Origin: Haplomitrium mnioides
Lineage: Eukaryota; Marchantiophyta; Haplomitriopsida; Calobryales
Length of the DNA: 64,000 bases
Assembly: GCA_049999725.1 (NCBI GenBank)
Contig: JBNGIS010008884.1
Location: 1-64,000 of the forward strand
Reading direction: 5' to 3'
Positions 55,558 to 64,000 of the stretch are shown here, piece by piece. Made by a program: the position numbers and the translations under genes. The notes under the pieces are model-generated. The model saw nothing but the letters and a program-made list of their open reading frames with translations, was not told the DNA's origin and did no database searches. Each line of letters begins with the position of its first letter. Position 1 is the first letter of the stretch.

Positions 55558-57199
55558 TGTTGCAATGATTTTATTTCTTTACATGTTTCACAAACAAAAA
55601 ATCCATTGCGTTTTGGAATTTTATCATTTGGAAAATGATTTCTCCAATGTTTTGTAAAACTAAAAAAACTAAGAATGCAACCATGATCTTTCTCTTTCAA
55701 ATAAGTTGTGAGTAGTGATAAACTTTCCATTTTGTAAAATTATCTTACGCCCTTGAAAAAAATTGTCCATCCATTCACGCACAAATGCTACTTTAGCAAA
55801 TAATTCTCTATTTCTAAAAATGCATCTAAGATCTATGTTTTTAAGATTCTGAATCCTTTGGATTCTATCATTATCTACTGATAATATTAACTTGAAGGCT
55901 CTTCTACAGACAATGGTACCACCAGGCAAAGTGAACCGATTGTCAATATTGGAGTTTTTTCTTGGTATTCCCCATTGTAATCTGATATATTAACTCTTTA
56001 TCATGTTGATGAAATAACTGTTTGTCAATGTGAAAGAAAGATTTGTTTTTAAAATGTGACAGAAATGCATTTTTGACAAAGCATAAAGTCTCCTTAATTT
56101 CAAAATCAATATTGGATCAAGCTTTTTCTTCACAAATCTTTCGTCATAATGGACTCAGCACAAAGAGTTTTCACAGAAAGTGTTTATATGTTTGGGTTTT
56201 GGCCCAGACAAATATGTCTTATGTAGCACCGATCGATTGAGTCTGTAGGTGAATCCAGCCATCAGAGATAATTCATCATCTTGAAAATCTTAAACATCAT
56301 CCAAAACAATGTTTGTTCTTTTGAAATAAGTTTCCAAAGGATCAAGACCACCTTGAAGATTAGGAGAATTGGACTATGCTGAAACCAAATCTTCATCAAT
56401 ATCTTGAGCATTAGGAAATGTTTTTTCTAAAATAATCGGTGACTTTGGAGATAGCTCTAATGAAATGTTGGTTGACTAAGTTAGGATTCTTTTAAGGGAG
56501 TCATTTCCTAAATTGTCGTCTAAAGACTCCTCGAAAAGAATTCGGTTTTTGAAAGATTTTCGAATCTCATTAAGAGGTCCAACTTGATTAGAAATCACGC
56601 ATTCTTTGAGTGGTGCTATCGGTGACAACGAATCATCTTCAAAATTGAAATTGTCTACAGATTCTATGCTTTTTGTGTTTTGGACAAACACATTTGGATC
56701 TTGAACATTGTTGTCTTCATTTGATGAGGACGAAAAAAGGTCCACAATTGTTTGGAAATTCAAACTTGAATGTCTTTTTGTTGATCTGTTGGAGCAGTCA
56801 AAAGAAAGATTCAACTTTGACCACTTGACCGGCAACAAAGATCCAGTTCGTACAGAAGGTTGAGTCTTGGATCCTATGCGAGCATTGGGTTCCCTCTTTA
56901 ATCCATTGTGGAAGTTGTTCACTCCTTAATCCAATGTGTGCATTGAGTTCACTCTTTGACCCTATATGCACATAGGGTTCACTTGCTCAATCTTCCTAGA
57001 TAGACCTATCTAATTCAGCAAATGTCATCTTTTTCCCCAAAACACTCGCCATCACACTTGACGCTTTGGGTATTCCATTGCTTACCTCCACAGAATAGCG
57101 GTTTGAGACTATCTCAAGCTACGGACCAAATCTAATACTTTTCTACGAACATGAATCTTGGAGTTCTAACCTGTTCTTGCCTGTGAGAACTCCAGCCAT
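55558..57199 (-). pseudogene. Gene B of copy C7, exon 1 only
   Basis: ATG at 57199 (MAGVLTGKNRLELQDS). Then the 10-residue repeat (about 56990-56850), the Ser/Asp-rich region SSSSNEDNNVQDPNVFVQN and DSLSPIAPLKE (56850-56600). Further down are RRAFKLILSVDNDRIQRIQN, EWMDNFFQG and SFTKHWRNHFPNDKIPK with VVCETCKEIKSL. The splice donor has been lost with a ~33-bp deletion at 55558, and a ~30-bp deletion removes the KVYNLLDNF segment. Exon 2 is absent. Confidence 0.75.
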
Positions 57200-57489
57200 T
57201 GACAAATACCAATAAAAAAGAAACTATTTAAATAAAAAATTTTAATAAATATTTTCAACTTCCACTAGCATACCCAAAAGATGTGTTTTTGAAGAAAATA
57301 ACAAAACAACAAAATTGTGAAATTTTTGTTAAGGAAATGAAAAAAAAGAGTTACTATGCTTCAAAGTGCAAATGGATTCATTTGTATTTTGTTCTCTCTT
57401 CACTAAAAAATGTTTTGATAAGCTTTGCAACCTTTTATGCATAAGACACTCCTTCCAAGTTCTTTTTTAAATTCTTAATTACAATACTT
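57200..57489. other. C7 promoter side and junction
   Basis: 57200-57355 matches the upstream region of gene B in other copies. After 'gaaatgaaaaaaaagag' (57337-57353) the similarity stops. 57356-57489 shows only faint similarity to gene B (see next feature). Confidence 0.5.
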
Positions 57490-57558
57490 TTGTCAAGATG
57501 AATTTTGGTTATCTTCACATAGTATTCATCAACTCAAGTGTCTCTACCAAAAGTGATA
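57490..57558 (+). other. Fragment of gene B exon 2 (possibly from C0)
   Basis: GATGAATTTTGGTTA and ATTCATCAACTCAAGTG correspond to the gene B segment encoding DEFWLPVDGICQLKCLPEV. It stands on the plus strand and could be the far side of the C0 gene B that received C3 and G1. Confidence 0.5.
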
Positions 57559-58590
57559 TGTGAAGGCATGGGATGGTTTTGTGAGAATTTGAATGTGCTT
57601 AGACTACTGTCACATAATGGGATGCATTATGATGGAGTCTGATGAAGACTTAGAAGTTATTAGAGGAAACTTAGATTTGATCTTATTTTTTTATTATGTG
57701 TAGATTTGAGTATATAGTAAATTCTATTCTTACTAGAATTTCTTAGAAGCTAGTTTTTTAAAGAAGTATATAGTATTTCTTAAGTAACTAGAAAAATTTT
57801 ACAAAAGTGAAAAAACTCTTGTAAATCAGAAGTTATAACCGATCAAAGCTACAAAAGTGATCTGCATAAAAGTCAAAATGGATAGTGTCAACAGATTATA
57901 AAATATAAATACTACTATGTAACTAAAAAGTCTATTTTGAAAGCTTTCCAACAAGGAAGTGCTAAGGATTGTTTTAGAGATTCTTTTAGAATAGACTAAA
58001 GACGAGAAAAGTCAATTTGTTCTTTTACTTATTCTTTGAGAGAATCTCCAAGGATCATCTTAAGAATTGTTTGTAGGGATAAGTAAAAGGAAAAAAAGTA
58101 TTGGATCAATAGTTGAGATTCTTTTATAAGAGAAGCTCCAAATGAGAAGCTTTTTCTTGAAAAAGAAAACAAAAACTTTTAAGATTTAATAGATAGAGAG
58201 ATAATCACCATGGATTCTTTATCTATTGTGATAGAATGTTTAGTTTTACTCCTAGTGATTACCTAAACTAGAATATAAAGAGGGAGAAGAGAGAGAAAAA
58301 AAACTTTAGATTTGGAGATTTTAGACTTGGGAGTTGTGAGACACCTTTGGAGAAGCGCTTGGAGGAGTTCTTGGAGGAGCTACTTTGAAAACTCATTGGA
58401 GGGAAAACACTTGAAGAGTAGTTTTTTCATAAAGTAAGGAGTGTGTTGAGAGTTAGAAGAGTGAGAGCAAGAGTTTGCGTGAGGACATTTGGAGTAAAGA
58501 GTGGAGAACTTCCAATATGTTTTGTATTGAGTACTTACACTTGGTAGGCTTTGTTGTGTATTGATGATTGCAGCCACACTTCAACCCACC
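57559..58590 (+). repeat. Probable 5' LTR of retrotransposon G2
   Basis: It begins TGTGAAGGCATGGG right after the gene B fragment. It has a TATA-like 'agaatataaagaggga' at about 58269-58284 followed by a purine-rich stretch, as in many plant LTRs. The 3' boundary is approximate and the primer binding site was not recognised. No second LTR is in the window. Confidence 0.45.
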
Positions 58591-58854
58591 TCTCATGTTA
58601 AATGTGCACCTAGAATCAAAGTCACATGAGAAAAAACAAGCAAAGCCTCTAGATTCACATTTTTTTTGTTCGATTGCGAGGATCTCATTAATAAGAGGGA
58701 AAGAAGGTGGCGATCAGGCTTCATCATGTTGAATGTCAAGAGAGAACGTGACATGAAATTGGCCAAGAATTTCTGAAATTGTAAGGAGGATCAATAGCTC
58801 ACCACTGCCATAGAACAACTTTGAGTTGAAGAGATTAATCAATTGAGTGAGCTA

Positions 58855-59005
58855 TTACTTACTTTTATGAGTGACTTTGCTTATTTGGCAATATTGTTAT
58901 ATCAATGATTGTACACTCCAATAGAATTGATTTGGACCTTGGAGCATGAGCGAGCATTTCATCAAATCAAGAAGAGAATTCACAACAGTCTTAATGTATG
59001 AGTAA
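58855..59005 (+). pseudogene. Ty3/gypsy Pol fragment, RT/RNase H junction
   Basis: The plus strand encodes MSDFAYLAILLYQ, then TPIELIWTLEHERAFHQIKK and RIHNSLN. This resembles the start of Ty3/gypsy RNase H (F.W....E.AF..LK..L...PVL). It lies before gag, out of the usual order, so it is either a rearrangement or part of another element. Confidence 0.5.
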
Positions 59006-59189
59006 GAAATGACCATTGTGGTATTAGTGCTTATTGTGACCAAAATACATATGTGCAAAAGATTGGTGGAACAAATTTGAAGTGGAAAGAATGTAGAACA
59101 TATTGGCAAATTTGAATCTCTTTTTTCCCAATTCTAATCCAAGTTGTTTATGAGGTATATATTTTTGTCTTGTGGTAGATATGGTAGGT

Positions 59190-60063
59190 GTTGCAAGAAC
59201 GAGAAGGCAATCGAGGAACAGGATCAAGCTATCAAATCAAGATGGGCAAGATTTCAGTCTTCTATGGCAAAGAAGATGAAAATATGCAAGATTATCTATG
59301 AGATTTCAAATGTGCTTGCATTGGCAATGGTGAGAAGTGACCAAATGATTGGTTGGCGTTGTTATCTTGAACGTAAGGCTCTTTGATGATACAAAGAGCA
59401 AAAAGAAAAAAAATTCTTGAGTCATGAGCAACTTTGACAAAAGCTTTGGTGGAGGAATTTCTCCCAACGGAGAGCTATGAGAAACTTCTTCAAGAAGTAA
59501 TAGAATTGAAACAAGGGGAGAATGAAAAAGTACATGCATATGTTGAGAGAGTAGACTATTTAGAGACTTAGTTTCAAAATGTGTTGAGAAAGAGTGGTGA
59601 GAATGTGAGTTCTCTTATGGTGGACATTACAAAAATGTTGGCAAAGCATTTTATTTCAAGGTTGAAACCTGAAATTCGAGCAAAGGTGAAATATGAAAAG
59701 CCAACTACTTAAGCGGAGTCTTTGAGAATTGCTTTAAGGATGGAAGAGAGCTTTGAGGATGAGAAAAAAGAGAAGGTTGTTGTGCTATCAATGATTGCAC
59801 AACCCATAGTGGCGTTAGTGGTTCGTCCTCTACAAGCTCCAAATCTACCTATGAATGAGGTGTTAATATTGACTAAACATCTAGAGAAGTTGAGTTTGAA
59901 TCTTATGCAAGCTTTGGAGAGAAGGCTTGAAAGTTGGCCTAGGCCTAATAGAAGAGGGCCAACACATCAAGAGAATATAGAAAATATTACAAGTTTTGGA
60001 TGTGCAGGAGGATACTTCATCACAAATTTACCAAATTGAAGGAATGGTGCAAATATAATTGGT
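59190..60063 (+). pseudogene. G2 gag
   Basis: Plus strand in several frames: FYGKEDENMQDYL (FxGxxDExxxxFL type), then VEEFLPTESYEKLLQEVIE, HAYVERVDYLE, ISRLKPEIRAKVKYEKPTT, ESLRIALRMEESFEDEKKE. The end reads PNRRGPTHQENIENITSFG and then a decayed CCHC zinc knuckle (GCAGGYFITNLPN). The layout is that of Ty3/gypsy gag. Confidence 0.72.
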
Positions 60064-60075
60064 AGATAGAGAGAT

Positions 60076-60576
60076 GTGAATCAAGCTCAAGAGAGGGTCA
60101 TTGTGTCAATGGATGTTGGAAAGGTTCCTCATGATGAGATGGGAGAGAGCTCAACAAAAAAAGTGGAAAAGGTAGTCATCACTTTGATTGATGTTGAAAA
60201 GGTTCCCCACGATGAGGTGGGAGGAAGTTCAATGAGTCAAGTGCAAGAGACGATTGTCACCTTGATTGATGTTGAAAAGGTTCCTCACGGTGAGGTGAGA
60301 GGGAGTTTAATAGATCAAGAAGTGGACATGTTGTCCCATGAAAGGAAGCGAGCTAGAGTAGTCGAGGAGACTATGAGATCCAAACCATCACCAAGTCAAG
60401 AGAGGCACCATGATGTGGAGATGACCAAGAAGCCAAGTAAACCGAGAAGGCAATTAAGGATAGAAGACTTCTCCATTTCAAAACATCAAACGGAGTACAA
60501 TGTTATAGAAGACATTAGGAACTTAAAAGCCAATATCACAGTGGGACAATTGGTGGCAATAAATCCAACGTTGTGA
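60076..60576 (+). pseudogene. G2 gag-protease linker with 78-bp repeats
   Basis: An open 166-codon stretch with three tandem 26-residue repeats containing VEKVPHDEVGGSS (starts at about 60112, 60190 and 60268, period 78 bp). It ends ISKHQTEYNVIEDIRNLKAN. No known domain recognised; a position between gag and protease is inferred from the order. Confidence 0.6.
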
Positions 60577-60649
60577 AGAGAGTTACGTAGAGGAATAAAC
60601 ACCAAACAACTTCCAAGGTAGAAGAAGTCTCAACCAACAATTGCTATGC

Positions 60650-61010
60650 AAGTGTTATAGATACATAAGTATGTGGAAGGGCTCCAAAATTTGATATCAT
60701 ATGTAAGGGGTATATGGTTCCTAAAGTGTTGTTAGATGGAGGTTTGACGGTAATGCAATGTTTGAAGATTTGATGAAGAAGTTGGGTTTGAAAATTATGA
60801 AGCCTTTAGGGTTTACGGTGGGTATAGCTAACAATTCTAAAGTACACCCACTTGGGGTGATTGAGAAAGTGCTAATCACGATAATGGATATTTCTATCTC
60901 TTTTTTGTTTTAAGTTTTGAGAGAGTCTAGCTATAACATGTTGCTTGGAAGGCCATGGTTGTGAGGTATTAAAGCCATCAACAATTGGAACAAGAAATAT
61001 CAATAGTTCA
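60650..61010 (+). pseudogene. G2 aspartic protease, degraded
   Basis: Plus strand: YMVPKVLLDGGLTVM (DGG at the place of the catalytic D-S/T-G), KLGLKIMKPLGFTVGIANNS, HPLGVIEKVLITI, and YNMLLGRPWL, the standard retropepsin C-terminal block ILGRPFL. A frameshift lies after the catalytic region. Confidence 0.72.
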
Positions 61011-61099
61011 CACTGCACATCAAAAACACAAACTCATAGAAGAAATGCAATATATTTCATATGAGCACAAAATGGTGCGATTACATAAAAGGGAAGAGT

Positions 61100-62940
61100 G
61101 CACACACACAACTCCAATCTGCCTCAGGTATAGCACTAACCCTAACTTAACTAAAAGAGCTGCTCGCTCAACCTGACAGCCTATCAAAGCTTGTTAATTT
61201 AATAAGAACTACATTAAAATTGGCTCTAAGGATCATAAAGTGCGAGTATATGTGAATGGCAGTGGTGTCAGCCCCCTAGTCAGAGCCTTAACTCTTTTCC
61301 GACAGAGTTAACCGCACTTAAGGGCTGACTTAGTGTTTCGGGACGTTTTATGGGAGAGGCTTTGCACCGAATGGACCCCAACTTTTACTTACCAACTCTG
61401 GAGTGTTGCGCAACACTCAACACACCCAAGCACACCACCCAAGCACACACGCCTTCTTCCAAAGTCCGCAGATGCTGGTCACTCCCCTTCTTCAGGCCTT
61501 AATCTTGAAAGGTGCCACTTGGAAGATAGGGGCAGATAGAATAGAGAGTCTGACTCTTGACTGCGAGGGCCTCTTGGTGGTTCCTCTCTTGAGAGCCTCA
61601 ATGGGTTCTTACTTGTCTCCCAGTCCTGGCCACTAGCCAACAGTTGCTTTAGCAGCCCACTTGCTCATGCACATTCATTTCTCAAGGCATACACTGGTAG
61701 GCAGTTATACTGCTGAGTCAATTCCAAACTATACTTCAGGAGCCCAGAACTGGACCCAATCACCATGTTTACAAACAAGAAACAAGTCCCAGCATCCAAT
61801 TATCACAATATACTATTGTTAGTCCTGACTTCCCCTTCCAGGGTGTCATCAGGATTTGACAAATGGAATGCATGTACTCTAATTACTAAGAACTCCACAG
61901 AACTACAAACGAAACACAAATCTAATTAGACACATGCACCTATACACATTTACACATACACCCTGCCCCGCCAACATTGCAGGCCTATCCACCTCTCAAG
62001 AGCCAATCTTTTCTCCAAAACTCCTTTCAACTCCCCTCAGCAACTCCAGTATTCCTCTGACTCTTCAACCACGCACTCAGATCCAGATAGTTTTTCAACT
62101 TCCCTCGCGAGAAGCGCTGAATTTACTTCCTCAGGCTCTGAAGAGGATTTCTTTAACTTCCACCTCTGGAAGACAGTCCTCTCGATTGCTGGCCACCCAC
62201 TCCACCTTGAGCTTCGAAGGGATCTTCTCTGCAGTGCACGGGCACTAACACAGCCACTCCTCTCTTGAAGTCACAAGATTTTAACACCAGCAACCTTCTC
62301 CGAATGCTGCTGGGACTGATCTCTTGCACAAATCAAAGCTGAGACGACACTAGGACCCCCCTTGGCTGCCCCTCACGAAATACAAACCGAAAGAATCCTC
62401 TTCTCTTCTGAGTGTTGATCCACCTCCAAATGTTGGTCCGCCTTCAAATGTGAGTACACTTGAGTAGTCTGAGCCTCTAGAGCCTTCTGCTCAGCAATTC
62501 CTAGCACCTTCTCAGTCCACCTCTACCATGTGATGACCTTCCTTCACGAGTCCACCCACTTCACCCAAGGTCTCACCAGAACTCTCTCCTTCGTATCCCG
62601 CTGCTTTCTCTACACCAAAAAGCAGTCCTCGTAGCTTCAGCGTGAGCGAGTCTATCCCCGCGCTTATTTCCCCTCCAGCCTCCACGATTCATCACCGCCC
62701 TTCCTTGAAGGTCCCTATTTCACTTATCCCACGGTTGAGAGGTGTAACCCGCCTTTTTACATGGCTCATAGGTAGTATTTTTTCCAGATTCAGAATCTAA
62801 AAATGTCACCAACAGTTGTGCTTTGTTGTTTTCTTTCCAACAAGACTGATTTCACGCAAAACCGACACATGTAGCTCTTGCAATCCGCATTTGAATCGGT
62901 ATACATTTTTTTCTTTTGTTTTTTTCTCATTTTAGCTTGA
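61100..62940. other. Unclassified, less AT-rich stretch
   Basis: Base composition changes near 61.1 kb, and G2 Pol does not continue. Frames up to about 100 codons occur but resemble nothing I know and have no conserved look. No LTR ends or terminal repeats were recognised. Confidence 0.5.
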
Positions 62941-62946
62941 CAACCC

Positions 62947-63102
62947 GTGAGATCCTTCGAATGCCAGGTAGCTGACAGGTGGCGCGTCGGAGGAGCCCGT
63001 TGGATTCCTCAGACACAGAAACCAGTGAGATTCCACGGACGTTAGGCAGCTGACATGTGGCGCGTCGGGGTAGCCCGTTGGATTCGCAAGTCTCAAGATT
63101 CC
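62947..63102. repeat. 78-bp direct repeat, 2 units
   Basis: Units start at 62947 and 63025 and share 'gtgagat', 'cagctgaca(g/t)gtggcgcgtcgg' and 'agcccgttggattc'. Confidence 0.88.
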
Positions 63103-63173
63103 TGAGGGATCTCTAATACTCCCGCAGATTCCCAGAGGCCCGCATGAGCGCCATGTTTCCAAAAATTCCTTGG

Positions 63174-63257
63174 AACCTAGCCGTCGCTTCTCGTAACCTC
63201 GCCGTTGCTTCGCGGAACCCCACAGTCGCCTTTCGGAACCCTGCCGTCGCTTGTCGG
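63174..63257. repeat. 21-bp tandem repeat, 4 units
   Basis: Four units of the type AACCTCGCCGTTGCTTCGCGG. They open 7-residue repeats on the minus strand (GFRKATV, GFREATA, RLREATA in one frame). Without a recognisable gene around them I do not call a protein. Confidence 0.85.
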
Positions 63258-64000
63258 AATACCACCACGTCATCCGTTGCCCCGCCGTCCGACGTCGCCC
63301 CGCAAGGGGTAGGCAAACCGTAGCAGTTGACCCGCGCTGACTCCTCTTCCGCGGATGCCACGTCATCCGCAAAATAGTCCTTTGTTGAGTAAGAACGTTA
63401 CCTGTTATCGCTGTTTCGGCATCTGCTCGCAATAAGAACGGAGGCTTCCTTCGCTTAACTCCTTCCTCCGCTTGATATAAGAACTATAGCAGACTCCCTA
63501 TAGATCCCCTTTGAACTTTCAACGCGCCCCGTCAAACTTTCGTCCTCGCCAATGCTGGAACTGCGATAGGTTGCCCTTGCGGCTGCTGATCCCTTGCTTC
63601 TTCCACTGGCCGGATCATTGACAGATCACCTTTTCGCTGCTGTCCCCGCTTGTGCATCCAGCGGATCCCTGCTAGCTTGGCTCCCCACATCGTAGGAAGG
63701 ATCGAAACCCTTTAAACTGGGGAACCCCACTTAGGGAGGCTAAACCCCGTTAAGTTTTGCGGGGCGTGCTCATTCCCACATGACTGTCCGCAGACTCCTT
63801 GGGACTGGCACGTGTCCTCAATTTCCGTTAAGTGCGTCGGGGATGCCACGTTTCCACAATGCCCCACACACTCTCCCAAGCTCTGAAACTGTGATAGGTT
63901 GCTGCTTCGCCCTTCTTGCTTAGCCTTGCAGTTGCATCAAGGAATCGTCCATGCAGCCGTAATAGTGACCAGTCTTCGCTTTGTCAATCACCGCTTACCC
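63258..64000. other. Unclassified GC-richer end of window
   Basis: Contains G/C-rich words such as 'ccccgttaagttttgcgggg' (63747-63766) and a related 'ttccgttaagtgcgtcgggg' at about 63823. The minus-strand frame 63432-62932 spans the repeats and has no known domain. Could be LTR or untranslated sequence of another retroelement. Confidence 0.4.

Larger units (their letters stand above)
53231..57355 (-). mobile_element. Two-gene transposon copy C7, truncated
   Basis: The gene-B end (53231-53267) is inserted in G1. Gene B is on the minus strand (57199-55558), with its exon 2 replaced by unrelated sequence (about 54225-55425). The copy breaks off at about 57355 in the shared promoter region, so gene A and the other end are absent. 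Confidence 0.82.

Noticed and set aside
62932-63432. 166-codon minus-strand protein
   Set aside because: The frame is largely made of the 78-bp and 21-bp tandem repeats, with no recognisable domain and several overlapping frames equally open.

Overview
The window looks like repeat-dense nuclear DNA of a land plant with a large genome. It is AT-rich, its genes have GT-AG introns, and it holds Ty3/gypsy retrotransposon debris. I see no cellular single-copy gene, no tRNA or rRNA and no CRISPR array. A gymnosperm, fern or lycophyte would fit, but the sequence does not prove any of these. Two runs of N (100 and 400) are assembly gaps.

Almost everything from 1 to about 57.4 kb is one family of two-gene DNA transposon, present as at least seven recognisable copies (called C1 to C7 here) plus traces of an eighth (C0). 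A full-length copy is about 10.4 to 11.1 kb. It has terminal inverted repeats that begin AACAACCGCTACTTTGAAC and makes a 4-bp target duplication. Two multi-exon genes are transcribed away from each other from a shared central region. Gene A (about 1,000 codons, 4 exons) has a ParB-like domain in exon 2 and, in exons 3 and 4, the motifs of a beta-class DNA amino-methyltransferase (DIPYG first, then DLCSGSGT-like, then a conserved EYDRRQ). Gene B (about 1,150 codons, 2 exons) resembles DUF7869-type RNase H-fold transposase proteins, with Cys motifs before the core and a Tudor/BAH-like C-terminus. All copies seen carry stops, frameshifts, deletions or insertions, so they are annotated as pseudogenes.

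The copies are nested. C6 (28217-39302) sits in gene A of C5 (24280-45819). C5 sits in gene A of C4 (18110-50302). C4 sits in the integrase of a minus-strand Ty3/gypsy element (G1). G1 sits just beside a trace of gene B of C0. To the left, C1 is inserted in gene A of C2, C2 in an intron of gene A of C3, and C3 in C0. C7 cuts G1 on the right. Three junction pairs give exact 4-bp duplications (TCTT, ATGG, AACT), and removing the insert restores the interrupted reading in two of them.

The second striking signal is a palindrome built around ATGCGCGCAT. It seeds tandem arrays of several different periods inside the same element: 24 bp in gene A introns 1 and 2, 30 bp in the coding part of gene B exon 1, 52 bp downstream of gene B, and roughly 26 to 37 bp downstream of gene A. 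The flanks of the palindrome change symmetrically. Because the element encodes a ParB-like domain and a DNA methyltransferase-like domain, the arrays are candidate recognition sites; this is inference.

From 57.5 kb onward the content changes: a trace of gene B, a second, plus-strand Ty3/gypsy-like element (G2: probable 5' LTR, gag, protease), and from about 61.1 kb a less AT-rich stretch with short tandem repeats that I cannot classify.
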